DNA of 64,000 nt from Begonia masoniana. Lineage: Eukaryota; Streptophyta; Magnoliopsida; Cucurbitales; Begoniaceae. The notes beneath the pieces are model-generated. The model was not told the DNA's origin. It saw only the letters and a list, made by a program, of their open reading frames with translations, and did not search any database. The first letter of the stretch is position 1; each line of letters opens with the position of its first letter. Location: NCBI GenBank assembly GCA_022432975.1, contig CM039503.1, positions 55,054,466 to 55,118,465 of the forward strand. Direction: 5' to 3'. Position numbers and translations under genes: made by a program. Positions 36,198 to 50,075 of this stretch are shown here, piece after piece.

Positions 36198-37859
36198 AAA
36201 ACTTTTGTAACTATAATATGCTTCTAATGATTTTCGTGAGCTAAATGACTTCTATATCATAATAAAGACTTTTTTTATATTTATTACTTTTTATCACATT
36301 AAAGTGATTAGAGATCTTCCAAACGAAATAAACAATGACTGTTTATTTCATACACATAAATTATATATATCTAATCAAATTATGTCGTATACATGTAAAA
36401 TAATGATCCAATGCATCAAGCAGAAAAAAGCAATGTCATTATCACCAGTAAAAAGGAAAAAAATATAATGAAAATATAATAATGTAACATATTGTCAAAA
36501 TGATTGCACCCATTTTTTTATAATGTAAAAGCTGCCTCTCGCTGTTCTTGATGTGATTTATCACTATTAATTTATATTTTGTTCTCGATACTTACCTCTT
36601 TTTAGATGATTTAGTGAGATCTAGGCAATTAAAATCAAGATTCTTCCAACCATATAAGAAAATAAGAAATTAAACCAAAAGATGAGGGGGAAAAAACGTG
36701 AACGTAGTAAGGCAAGATAATTATCATGAATTTATTTTTTAGATCTACATAAAAAAATGAAATTTTAATTATAAAATCAATGTAAAAAAATAACAAATTC
36801 TTAATAATAACGTAAAATAATGTCAAAAATAGTTTTGAAAGTCGATAATTTTATAAGCAACTGAATTGATTTCAGTGGATTTACATACGCGTTCTCGCAC
36901 CATGCCTCTTGCTCGTTGAGACTTCTAGAATAGTGGAGGTTTGAAAATCTACGAAAGGACTTCTAAAACTAAGGTAAGGAAGTCCGAAAGTGGCGATCTC
37001 GTCTTGCATGCTACCTTACTCTCTGACAAAAAAGAATGAATGGAAGAAAATCCACAATACATGCAAAGATAGCGCTAGTTGGAAGACTTTAGGACTCAAA
37101 CCGGCCAAAAGTCGAGGAACCGAATTCTCCTTATTTTCTTAAAACTTATTCGTTAATTTTACTTAATAGAACAATTAATTATTTATAATCTATCATATTT
37201 ATTTTACTAATTAATAATTATAAGAATTAAGATATAAACATAACATTATTTTTTTTGCCGCCACTATTATTTTGTAGTGCCCGAGAAAAACTCTTATTTC
37301 CGTGACCTATGAAACTTTACTATTTATTATAATTAACATTATATTTCTACATAATTCAATGTCAAATTGGCTCAAGAATATCAATTAGGCACTATTTTTA
37401 TTAATTCAAGTCAATCAAACATCATATTATAATTCAATGTCCAATGTAACTCAATGTTTCATATTTGCCAACCAACAACTCAAGTTCGTTAGTACCAATT
37501 TCATAGATTTTAGTGTTAGTTTTATGAATTAACACTACAATTGACCCGAGCGAGAATTGAGTCGTTCCTCGTTTTTCTCGACCCCTCGTCGGGTCATGAC
37601 AGATAATGATTGGTGCATTGATAATATCGATAATTATATAATGTTGATTCTTGATTTTCATGCGTAGACCAACTAACTTCGTAACATAGCATGATCATGC
37701 ATCATTCAAAAGTTTATTTCTTTAAAAAACTAAAGCGAAATTTAAATAAATTAGATCGTAAACTTTGGATCGTGAGCGAAAAAAAGATTAGTCCGGATTT
37801 TATAAATTTAGGGTTCATGCAGAAAATGAGAAACCAAGTGGAGAAGTGGTGTGCTATTT
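36198..37859. other. Intergenic with a possible LTR relic
   Basis: Very AT-rich. On the minus strand a segment beginning TGTCATGACCCGACGAGGGG (37602 downwards, perhaps to about 36890) has the look of a gypsy-type LTR start, but no end or internal region could be fixed. No gene seen. Confidence 0.4.
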
Positions 37860-41183
<3,324 letters not shown>

Positions 41184-41720
41184 TCCACCAATTCAAATCG
41201 AAACAGTTCGCGGCTCTTGGAAAATTAATGAAAACAGAGAAGACCCGGATCGTAATCGGAGTTCACGGCGGCGGGAAAGGCGTAGAACAGATATAATCAT
41301 CGAAGTTTCTTCTTCTTCTTCCTCACCGTTTGACGGAAACTGTCGGACTTTTCACCGGGTTTGAGCAATCAAGGAGAAGCAGGTTAGCAGGTGTGGAAGA
41401 ATTTGTCATAGTAGTTAAAAAATCAATTTTTTTTTTGTAGATTAATGTTACAAAGCAGCCGCCGGAGTATGATTGACTGTCCCAATCGAAACTGGCGTCT
41501 TGTCAAAGTCTCTTCGTGCGTATGAAATTGGAAAAAATTCGCGTTGACTTGTAATCTATTAGTTCATTGGAGTCTTTAGTCTTTCTTTGGGGATAGTTTC
41601 TAATCATAATTTTATAGTAATTAATTTATTATTTTAATTAAAATTATTATATAAATAAAGATGTTTAATACATTATAATTTGAATTTAACCATAAAACAC
41701 CTTAATTCATATCTTAAGCA
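41184..41720. other. CERK1-like upstream region
   Basis: Presumed promoter and 5' UTR of the minus-strand receptor kinase, ending at the hAT target site. No separate gene. A forward frame over 41054-41296 overlaps the receptor exon and is spurious. Confidence 0.5.
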
Positions 41721-42471
41721 TAGGGGTGGTTAAAAACCGAACCAAAATCGGTGAAATCGGTCCAGTTCTGGTCGGTTTTGATAAAGAAAAAATTGAAACT
41801 CGGTTCCGAATTACAAGAACCGAATTTATTTGTTTGATTTTCGGTTTGGATCAGTCAAAATCGACTGTAACCGAACCGAACCGAATTTATCAGTTCTTGC
41901 AATTTAAAATCGTGTTGATTGTTGAAGACCTAAATCGTAAATCCTCACTCTTCTACTTTTGAAGACTCCAGAGGCCAGACTCCATAGAGTAGAGACTCGA
42001 CACTCGACAGGCGATGACACACGACAAAATGTTGTCGAGAAGGGAAATCAGGCAGAGAGGGTGCCGATCGATCGCGGAATTGAGGCAAGCGATCGGCTAC
42101 TGTAAGGAGAAAACGAGATTAAAAAACAGAGGGGTCGGCGATCGATCGCCCCTTCTGTATAAAAGCAAAGGTTTCGGATTTCTAAGGCACCGATTGATCG
42201 GCTAATTTCGACAATCGATCGCGCCTTGAATTTTTGAAGTGTGGCTAGCAGGAGGTTGGCCGATCGATCGACTATCTTTGGCATATTGATCGCCCCTCAA
42301 ATGTGGTTTATGTGATTTCACATGAGAGAGAGAAGTGAAAAGGGTAGGTAGCTTTGAAGAACCAGTACCGAACCGCAACCAGTTTTAGACTCCAAAATCA
42401 AAACCGATATCTTGTCAGTTCAGTTCGATTTTCCTCCAAAATCGAACCGAACCAAACTTTGCCCAGCCCTG
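41721..42471. mobile_element. Nonautonomous hAT element with exact 8-bp target duplication
   Basis: 751 bp, bounded by CTTAAGCA at 41713-41720 and 42472-42479. Termini are TAGGGGTGGTTAAAAACCGA and (complement of the right end) CAGGGCTGGGCAAAGTTTGG. Subterminal regions are rich in AACCGAACC/GGTTCGG words. The interior carries repeated GATCGATCG palindromes (about 42060-42290). No transposase. Confidence 0.9.
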
Positions 42472-44966
42472 CTTAAGCATCAATAGAAGCTTCAATCCTA
42501 CAACCATCTCGTATTTTCTTTTCTTATCATTTTAATTTAAAATCTCCTTTTTTATTGTGTAACTATATATTATATTAGTTTTATATGCTATAATTTATTG
42601 ACATGTAGCTATAATTTTTGTCTAAATTGTAATATAAAATGAACTTCATTTAATATAATCTAACTAGATAACTCCTTCACTTTAGCCAAAGTCCTTATTT
42701 ATTTGGAAGATAATAAATTCTCTTCTGCTTTGAAGACTCCAGAGGCCAGACTCCATAGAGTAGAGACTCGACACTCGACAGGCGATGACACACGACAAAA
42801 TGTTGTCGAGAAGGGAAATCAGGCAGAGAGGGTGCCGATCGATCGCGGAATTGAGGCAAGCGATCGGCTACTGTAAGGAGAAAACGAGATTAAAAAACAG
42901 AGGGGTCGGCGATCGATCGCCCTTTCTGTATAAAGCAAGGTTTCTTACTTTCTAGGCACCGGGATTGACGGCTATTTCTACAATCTATCGCGCCTTTATT
43001 TTTGAAGTTGGCTAGCAGAGGTTGTCCGATCGATCGCCTAATCGTCTGGCATATGATCGCGGCCCTCACATGTGGTTTATGTGATTCACATGATAGCAGT
43101 AAGTGAAAAGGGTAGGTAGCTTTGAAGAACCAGTACCGAACCGCAACCAGTTTTAGACTCCAAAATCAAAACCGATATCCGTGTCGTTCGTCGATTTTTC
43201 CTCCAAAATCGAACCGACCCAAACTTTGCGGTTCTTCTTCTTCTTCTTCTTCTTCTTCTTCTTCTTCTTCTTCTTCTTCTTCTTCTTCTTCTTCTTCTTC
43301 TTCTTCTTCTTCTTCTTCTTCTTCTTCTTCTTCTTCTTCTTCTTCTTCTTCTTCTTCTTCTTCTTCTTCTTCTTCTTCTTCTTCTTCTTCTTCTTCTTCT
43401 TCTTCTTCTTCTTCTTCTTCTTCTTCTTCTTCTTCTTCTTCTTCTTCTTCTTCTTCTTCTTCTTCTTCTTCTTCTTCTTCTTCTTCTTCTTCTTCTTCTT
43501 CTTCTTCTTCTTCTTCTTCTTCTTCTTCTTCTTCTTCTTCTTCTTCTTCTTCTTCTTCTTCTTCTTCTTCTTCTTCTTCTTCTTCTTCTTCTTCTTCTTC
43601 TTCTTCTTCTTCTTCTTCTTCTTCTTCTTCTTCTTCTTCTTCTTCTTCTTCTTCTTCTTCTTCTTCTTCTTCTTCTTCTTCTTCTTCTTCTTCTTCTTCT
43701 TCTTCTTCTTCTTCTTCTTCTTCTTCTTCTTCTTCTTCTTCTTCTTCTTCTTCTTCTTCTTCTTCTTCTTCTTCTTCTTCTTCTTCTTCTTCTTCTTCTT
43801 CTTCTTCTTCTTCTTCTTCTTCTTCTTCTTCTTCTTCTTCTTCTTCTTCTTCTTCTTCTTCTTCTTCTTCTTCTTCTTCTTCTTCTTCTTCTTCTTCTTC
43901 TTCTTCTTCTTCTTCTTCTTCTTCTTCTTCTTCTTCTTCTTCTTCTTCTTCTTCTTCTTCTTCTTCTTCTTCTTCTTCTTCTTCTTCTTCTTCTTCTTCT
44001 TCTTCTTCTTCTTCTTCTTCTTCTTCTTCTTCTTCTTCTTCTTCTTCTTCTTCTTCTTCTTCTTCTTCTTCTTCTTCTTCTTCTTCTTCTTCTTCTTCTT
44101 CTTCTTCTTCTTCTTCTTCTTCTTCTTCTTCTTCTTCTTCTTCTTCTTCTTCTTCTTCTTCTTCTTCTTCTTCTTCTTCTTCTTCTTCTTCTTCTTCTTC
44201 TTCTTCTTCTTCTTCTTCTTCTTCTTCTTCTTCTTCTTCTTCTTCTTCTTCTTCTTCTTCTTCTTCTTCTTCTTCTTCTTCTTCTTCTTCTTCTTCTTCT
44301 TCTTCTTCTTCTTCTTCTTCTTCTTCTTCTTCTTCTTCTTCTTCTTCTTCTTCTTCTTCTTCTTCTTCTTCTTCTTCTTCTTCTTCTTCTTCTTCTTCTT
44401 CTTCTTCTTCTTCTTCTTCTTCTTCTTCTTCTTCTTCTTCTTCTTCTTCTTCTTCTTCTTCTTCTTCTTCTTCTTCTTCTTCTTCTTCTTCTTCTTCTTC
44501 TTCTTCTTCTTCTTCTTCTTCTTCTTCTTCTTCTTCTTCTTCTTCTTCTTCTTCTTCTTCTTCTTCTTCTTCTTCTTCTTCTTCTTCTTCTTCTTCTTCT
44601 TCTTCTTCTTCTTCTTCTTCTTCTTCTTCTTCTTCTTCTTCTTCTTCTTCTTCTTCTTCTTCTTCTTCTTCTTCTTCTTCTTCTTCTTCTTCTTCTTCTT
44701 CTTCTTCTTCTTCTTCTTCCAGCCCCTGCTTAAGCATCAATAGAAGCTTCAATCCTACAACCATCTCGTATTTTCTTTCTATCATTTTAATTTACAATCT
44801 CCCTTTTTTATTGTTGTAACTATATATTATATTAGTTTTATATGCTATAATTTATTGACATGTAGCTATAATTTTTGTCTAAATTGTAATATAAAATGAA
44901 CTTCATTTAATATAATCTAACTAGATAACTCCTTCACTTTAGCAAAGTCCCTTATTTATTTGAAGA
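41946..44966. repeat. Direct tandem duplication of about 770 bp, second copy holding (TTC)n
   Basis: 41946-42719 (right part of the hAT plus about 250 bp of flank) is repeated at 42720-44966, offset 771 bp, with the TTC tract lodged in the second copy near the hAT right end. The two copies differ mainly by small insertions and deletions, many in homopolymers (for example AGCCAAAGTCC versus AGCAAAGTCCC). Confidence 0.9.
43232..44719. repeat. (TTC)496 microsatellite
   Basis: 1488 bp of apparently perfect TTC (GAA on the minus strand) with no visible interruption. It replaces the base junction between AACTTTGCG and CAGCCCCTG at the hAT right end. Six-frame poly-Ser/Phe/Glu frames across it are artefacts of the repeat. 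Confidence 0.97.
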
Positions 44967-45024
44967 TAATAAATTTGTGATTATTAAATCACCTTATTTT
45001 AATACTTGGACGGTACCCACTAAT

Positions 45025-45034
45025 TATAAATATA
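45025..45034 (+). promoter_or_regulatory. TATA box of the CLE gene
   Basis: TATAAATATA lies 79-88 bp before the CLE start codon, in the roughly 146 bp of unique sequence left between the duplicated repeat block and the ORF. Confidence 0.55.
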
Positions 45035-45112
45035 TAGTAGCACATAGGCGAGCATGGCTACATACAATAATAACAGAAACCAACTTAGTTCTCCGAAACT
45101 CTCTACCAAGCC

Positions 45113-45340
45113 ATGGCTCCCTCTCGCCTCTTCTTCATCCTCGTTATTCTTCTTCTTCTTCTTCCATTGAACCCAATGGTTCGAGCTATTCGGACGGAGT
45201 TCTCGAGTCATTTCACGAGTCGTCGCTCGAGCCGAACGGGTTTTCGTACTCTGGTTCGGCCTCCTTCCGTTGGGCAAGGGAAGGAATATGAATCTCAGAA
45301 GAGGAAGATTCCAGGTGGATCAAATCCACTTCACAATTAA
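45113..45340 (+). CDS. CLE-family peptide hormone precursor
   Basis: Single-exon ORF of 75 residues starting in a strong context (GCCATGGCT). N-terminal signal peptide (MAPSRLFFILVILLLLLPLN, cleavage probably near residue 25), a basic Ser/Arg-rich variable region and a C-terminal CLE dodecapeptide RKIPGGSNPLHN (64-75) ending at the stop. It fits the CLE consensus (R1, P4, G6, P9, H11, N12), but position 7 is Ser rather than the usual Pro that is hydroxylated and arabinosylated. A secreted ligand for CLV1/BAM-type receptor kinases is expected; the exact orthologue cannot be named. The only clear upstream unique DNA is short because of the repeat block. Confidence 0.88.
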   Translation: MAPSRLFFILVILLLLLPLNPMVRAIRTEFSSHFTSRRSSRTGFRTLVRPPSVGQGKEYESQKRKIPGGSNPLHN

Positions 45341-46498
45341 CCCATGATCTTCAGGTTCTTCTTCTTCTTCTTCTTTTATCTGTTAAATTGGTTGCCAGTC
45401 TACGTTCAAAGATAATCTCAAAAATTCATTATTTATACTTCTTAATATTCTATAATCTTTTAATAGATTCATTTCTGGCAATGCAAATATTGGAATTAGC
45501 ATCTTATAAGATTCATGAACTATAAGATTTTTCGACCGACGATGATTTGTTCAATTAATGAGAGTAAACTAGAAAATTATAAAAAGTGACAGCACAAAAT
45601 GATCTTGTTTTCAGGGAAACTAAGACGGAAAACAGAGGAGAGAGAAGACATGAATGCTTGATCAGAACAGAGAAAATGGGCGAAAGCAGATGAACAGAAC
45701 TGAGAGTTGGATGAACACTGACCCATTAACTCCCGTCAAATTCAAATGCAAAAGAATTTTATGACCCATTACTTCATTCAACCACCCTGCAATTAAGACG
45801 CCATTGATGGTGCAGAGGAGAATGTATTTGGGTTTCTTCACGGCCATGCATAACGCATTGAAGCCTGCACATCTGTAATTTTCATCGTACATTTTTGAAT
45901 CTTAATCATGTTATCCAAATCCATACACTAATACATCACGATCTACAACGAGACAAACCACTCGAGCCAAAACGCTGATCAAAGACTATACAAAGATTCG
46001 ATAGTTTTGTGAATTTTTAGCCAGGGAAGTATTTGATTTTTTACTTTGATTGGTTTGGTGTGATTTGGTCTGTAAAAGTAAGAAAATCAATGCATGTAAT
46101 GGATTTGATTACAGAGGAGAGTGAGCTGTGCTAGCTATGAATGTGGGTGGTCCACTAGGATGATCCACATGATGCCTAATGGTTTTAAGCAGCTAGAACA
46201 TCAACAATATCAATTGAAATCATTAATAATGGCTAATTGAATTACAAGATGTTTTCATTGGTTTCAAACCTGGTTTCAGTAAATCGACCCTCGGTTCAAA
46301 CTGTTCTGTAACAGCGGTTTGCAGAAACATAATCGATAAATTGTTTCGGAATGTTTTGTCGGCCGTGATCTCCTTCCTTGCATGTTCTACCAAGTTTTAA
46401 ATCAAAGAGAGAACATTATAACAGAGGAAGAAAGTATAATTGGGAGGAAAGACATTTTTTACAGTCTGAGTTTGAGTTTTGTTACCAGAGATGTCGTT
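45341..46498. other. Intergenic, no gene recognised
   Basis: Includes CLE 3' flank with a short CTT run (45357-45375). A 76-codon minus-strand frame at 45662-45892 has no family resemblance and no splice context I could support. Confidence 0.5.
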
Positions 46499-47374
46499 TT
46501 AGTTTGAAAGACGAGGAACTACAACGGGTCCACCACGAACATTTTTGAGAGCGTAGCTTATCCTTAATGGCCGACCGAGTAATGCCTGAAATCATTCTCA
46601 ATCGGGCATAATGAATTACGATCGAAGAACTCTATTTTGCATTAACTTATAGAAGATTTTCTATTTTGCATTAACTTATAGAAGATTTTACCTTTCCATC
46701 CATGCCATCTTTTGCACATCTGGCAGCTTCTTCCTCCTCGAAATTAACAAACCCAAAGCCTCTGGATCTTCCAGAATCCTTGTCATAAACTATTTTTACT
46801 AAACCACAAAGATAAAAAATAGTGTGAAGGGCGTCGAATGATTATTATAAACACATATGGCTAGCCCTAAACTAAGCATCTTTACTGATTATTAATGGGT
46901 CTACATTATATCATGCAACTAGCATTCGTATACCCAATTACTCAACAACAGATTTAGTGAGCTGACACAATTAATCTTAACAAAGTATTTATTTTCAACT
47001 GGGTCAGTCAATTATGAATCTTAAACAAAGAGTTTGATGTCACTTAGACATTTTATCAAACACGTAGAAGGGTCACGGCCATTGGCATTGAATAAATGGA
47101 AGTCTAACCTTCGGTCACCTCCCCAAATGAAGAAAAAGCATCTTTCAAGGACTTTTCGTCAACCGACCACGACAATCCTGCAAAAACCACTAAGATTTAT
47201 CATTAAATAGACCAACAAAAGTTAATGGGGGTTGGAAGAGAGCGAGAGAGATGAACCTCCAACGAAGAGTTTATTATTGGTGAAAGAATTCGAGGAGCAA
47301 AAGCAACGAGTCTTCAAAGTTCGGTTTTGGATAATTGTTCTTGAGAGAAGGAATAGAGTGTTCCTCGTACTCAT
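46499..47374 (-). CDS. Small RRM protein, probably organelle-targeted
   Basis: Four exons on the minus strand: 47257-47374, 47109-47177, 46692-46798, 46499-46585, total 381 bp, 126 residues. The N-terminus (MSTRNTLFLLSRTIIQNRTL) is rich in Arg/Ser/Leu and free of acidic residues, like a mitochondrial presequence. One RRM follows: NNKLFVGGLSWSV (RNP2 LFVGGL), LKDAFSSFGEV, KIVYDKDSGRSRGFGFVNF (RNP1) and LLGRPLRISYA. The protein ends shortly after the RRM, without the Gly-rich tail of mitochondrial GR-RBPs. Likely binds organellar RNA (editing or processing); exact role unknown. Confidence 0.85.
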
Positions 47375-49193
47375 TGATGGCCAGCGAGCTTGATCGAATC
47401 ACACTATCACTGCGTTATCGTCTCTTCTCGGAAGAAAGACTTGGATCTATGATCAATGGTTGACTAAGTCAAATAATATCTTTAAAAATTACATTAATTA
47501 CCGATAAAAACCCTACTGATAGATGATTAAGACACCCGTAGTTAAACTATCATTCTTTAACAAAACATACTTTAAATTAAAATTAATTAATAAAACAAAC
47601 TTTAAATTATTTTTTATTTACAATTTAACCCTTTATACCATGAATGCAATTTCAAATACAGTCGTTTGCACTTGAAATTGGTATAAACACGCTTGCGAAT
47701 GGGCGAGATTGCCTACAGCAAGTGTAATTGCAGTCGCCTGCAGTGAAAATGCAATTGCTCTGACTTGAAATTAGTGTAAAACACGCTCGAAAACAAGCTA
47801 CTTCGTCTCTACGGGGTCCCTCGCAGTTCAATTGCGATCATTCACACTTGAAATAAGTGCAAAATGTATTTAGAAACAGACATTCTTGACTTCACGCTTG
47901 CGTACGCACAGCTGCTCGCAATTGAAATACAGTTGACTACACTTGGATTTAACAACATGAGAGTTGATTTGTTAACGTAGAATTGTTTAAAATTTATTTT
48001 ATTAACGAATATAGTTTAAAAAAAAATTTTAGTCACTGACCTTACAATTTAAGTTTTTTTTTTTCCCTAAAAACTAAGGAATTGATACTAAGTTTCTTTT
48101 ATTCTAATTTCAATATTTTGAAACCAAGAGTTTTGGTTCGGTTTGGTTTTAAAACTAGACCGGTTGAACCGGCACAGCCAGCCTGAAGGCTGAAATCTAG
48201 ATTTACTAATGGTTTCAAAATTTCGTTACTAACCAGTAACCTAAATAGACCATACGGTGGGCTTAAGCCCTAAGTATGTATGGCGACTTGCATTTCTGCT
48301 GAGGTATTCTTCGTTTTTCTTCTTCTGCTTCTACGGGGGAACGTCTAGCCGTCTAGGTGTGGCGTCATACTTGCTCCCAAGCAGAGCCGGAAAGAGGTGC
48401 AGTCTCTCTTTTCTAGCTGCTGGATTTGAGTTTGTGTCGTTTTCTATTGCCTTTGTTGATTGTTGTTGGGGCTGAGTCTCTGCTTTTGTTCGTTCATTTT
48501 ATACTGTAATGTGTTTAGGTTGATAATTGTCAGTCACTGATCGAATTCTGCGTTTAGAATTGAATTATTTTACGGTTTGCAAGTAGGGATTTGTTTTTTA
48601 GTAATTATTTGGTAATTGTTTGGCCAATGAGAGTGTTTGATTTGTATGCAGATTATTATTATTATTTTATTTTATTTTATATTTTTTTGATTTCCAGAGA
48701 TCTTATGCTGCTGGAAACTTGAAAAATTTTCTAGCGATCATTTTTATGGAAGATGCGTGACTAAAAAATTAATTGAGTTTTTGTAGTAAATCTTTTGATA
48801 ACCTGAAGATGTTGTAGATAAACATAATTGGCTGAGTGTTGGATTGTACATGGTTCTTTTATGCATAACCATAGATTTATTCAAAAAAGCATCGACGCTA
48901 ATTTATGGTAGTGGTAAGGGAAAGAGGAAGGGGAAGAAGATGTAGAGGGATTATTTGTCAAATTTTCTTCATCATTTTTAGATAGAATTATGTGCTCGAT
49001 ATTGTTGATAGTTTTCAGGTCATCCAGCAGATTTTCATTTATTGTATTAACTAATTTATTTATTCGATTAATTTTTTCATAGAAATTTCTCAAGTTCTTT
49101 CAAATTCTTTTATCCAGTTTATGTTTAATATAACAGAAAAGTAATTGCTTAAAATGTTTTCTTTATGTTTGTAGATTCTAGGTAACTAGGAAT
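47375..49193. other. Intergenic plus probable 5' UTR and intron of uL30m
   Basis: 47640-47950 contains degenerate repeats of CAATTGCA, ACTTGAAAT and GTGTAAAAC words, probably an old transposon. 48250-48480 is likely a noncoding first exon of the downstream gene, followed by an intron ending at about 49174 (TTTGTAG), since translation starts 20 bp later. Confidence 0.5.
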
Positions 49194-49624
49194 ATGAATG
49201 CTTTCCAGGCCTTCAAGGCGTGTGTCCCCATCACATGGAGCCCTAATCTTTATATAACGTTAGTGAGAGGAATTCCAGGAACAAGGAGGCTTCATAGGCG
49301 AACTTTAGCGGCCCTGCGTCTTGGCAAGTGCAATCGAACTGTTATGCGATGGAACACTCCCACTGTCCGAGGAATGGTCCAGCAGGTTCAATATGATTTC
49401 ATTAAATCATTTTTTCTATGTGCATTAGCTCATCCTCAATATTTTGATTACTTTTACTCACGGTATACTATAATTTTCTTAATCAGGTAAAGAGGTTGGT
49501 TGTTGTAGAAACCGAGGAGATGTTTAAAGCCCGTAAACAAAAAGATGCGAATCACCGAGCTATCCGGCCCCCGTTGGTCATAAATCATCTTCCTCCCACA
49601 AGTCTCGCTAGTGGTTCTGCATGA
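49194..49624 (+). CDS. Mitochondrial ribosomal protein uL30m
   Basis: Two coding exons, 49194-49385 and 49487-49624, total 330 bp, 109 residues. It reads MNAFQAFKACVPITWSPNLY, then LVRGIPGTRRLHRRTL, LGKCNRT, NTPTVRGMVQQVKRLVVVET and C-terminal RPPLVINHLPP. This is the plant L30 family: the bacterial-type uL30 fold with plant extensions. Expected in the mitochondrial large subunit. The start is the first ATG after the acceptor. Confidence 0.93.
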
Positions 49625-50075
49625 AAACATTTTCGATTGTTAGTCTTGGCTTGTTAACTGTGAGTCTGGTGCTATATTGTACAATTTACGGTTAGTTGGA
49701 CACTGAAATTTATGTATTGTTGTTTCTTGGAGCAATTATTAATTAAATTGGATCACATTCTTCGATTTTTTTTCGTCTAAAGAAAATTATGTGTCAATGC
49801 GGTTGTGAATGAGTCTTAGATGCAGGTTTTCAGTAGTTATGTGTTGTGGCATTGCACTGGTATCAAATGATGGGAAAAGTTCTTTTTATGCCCGATTTAA
49901 ATTTTTGAGAATATGGATTGTTGACAGGCTAGAAAGCGGTTGAACTATCTCAAATGATTCATATCAAGCGTTCAAAACAAGGGTAGAAACCTCTTAAACT
50001 CGTGCAAGCTACGGATTCTCCACCTGTATGCTGATTTTCCCCTCCATCTCTTCTGTTATCAAATTGTTTGATGTA
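49625..50075. other. Intergenic between convergent genes
   Basis: 3' flanks of uL30m and the NPF transporter; nothing else supported. Confidence 0.6.

Noticed and set aside
35963..36244. 93-codon forward frame
   Set aside because: It is the antisense reading of the solo Cassandra LTR; the same pseudo-peptide appears in the LTRs at 153-440 and 602-787.
43122..44819. Long poly-Ser, poly-Phe and poly-Glu frames over 43122-44819
   Set aside because: They are the three readings of the (TTC)496 tract with no initiating or terminal domain; not genes.
45662..45892. 76-codon minus-strand frame
   Set aside because: No family resemblance, no signal or splice support; chance frame.
48881..49093. 70-codon minus-strand frame
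   Set aside because: Lies in the probable 5' UTR intron of uL30m; low complexity, no homologue recognised.
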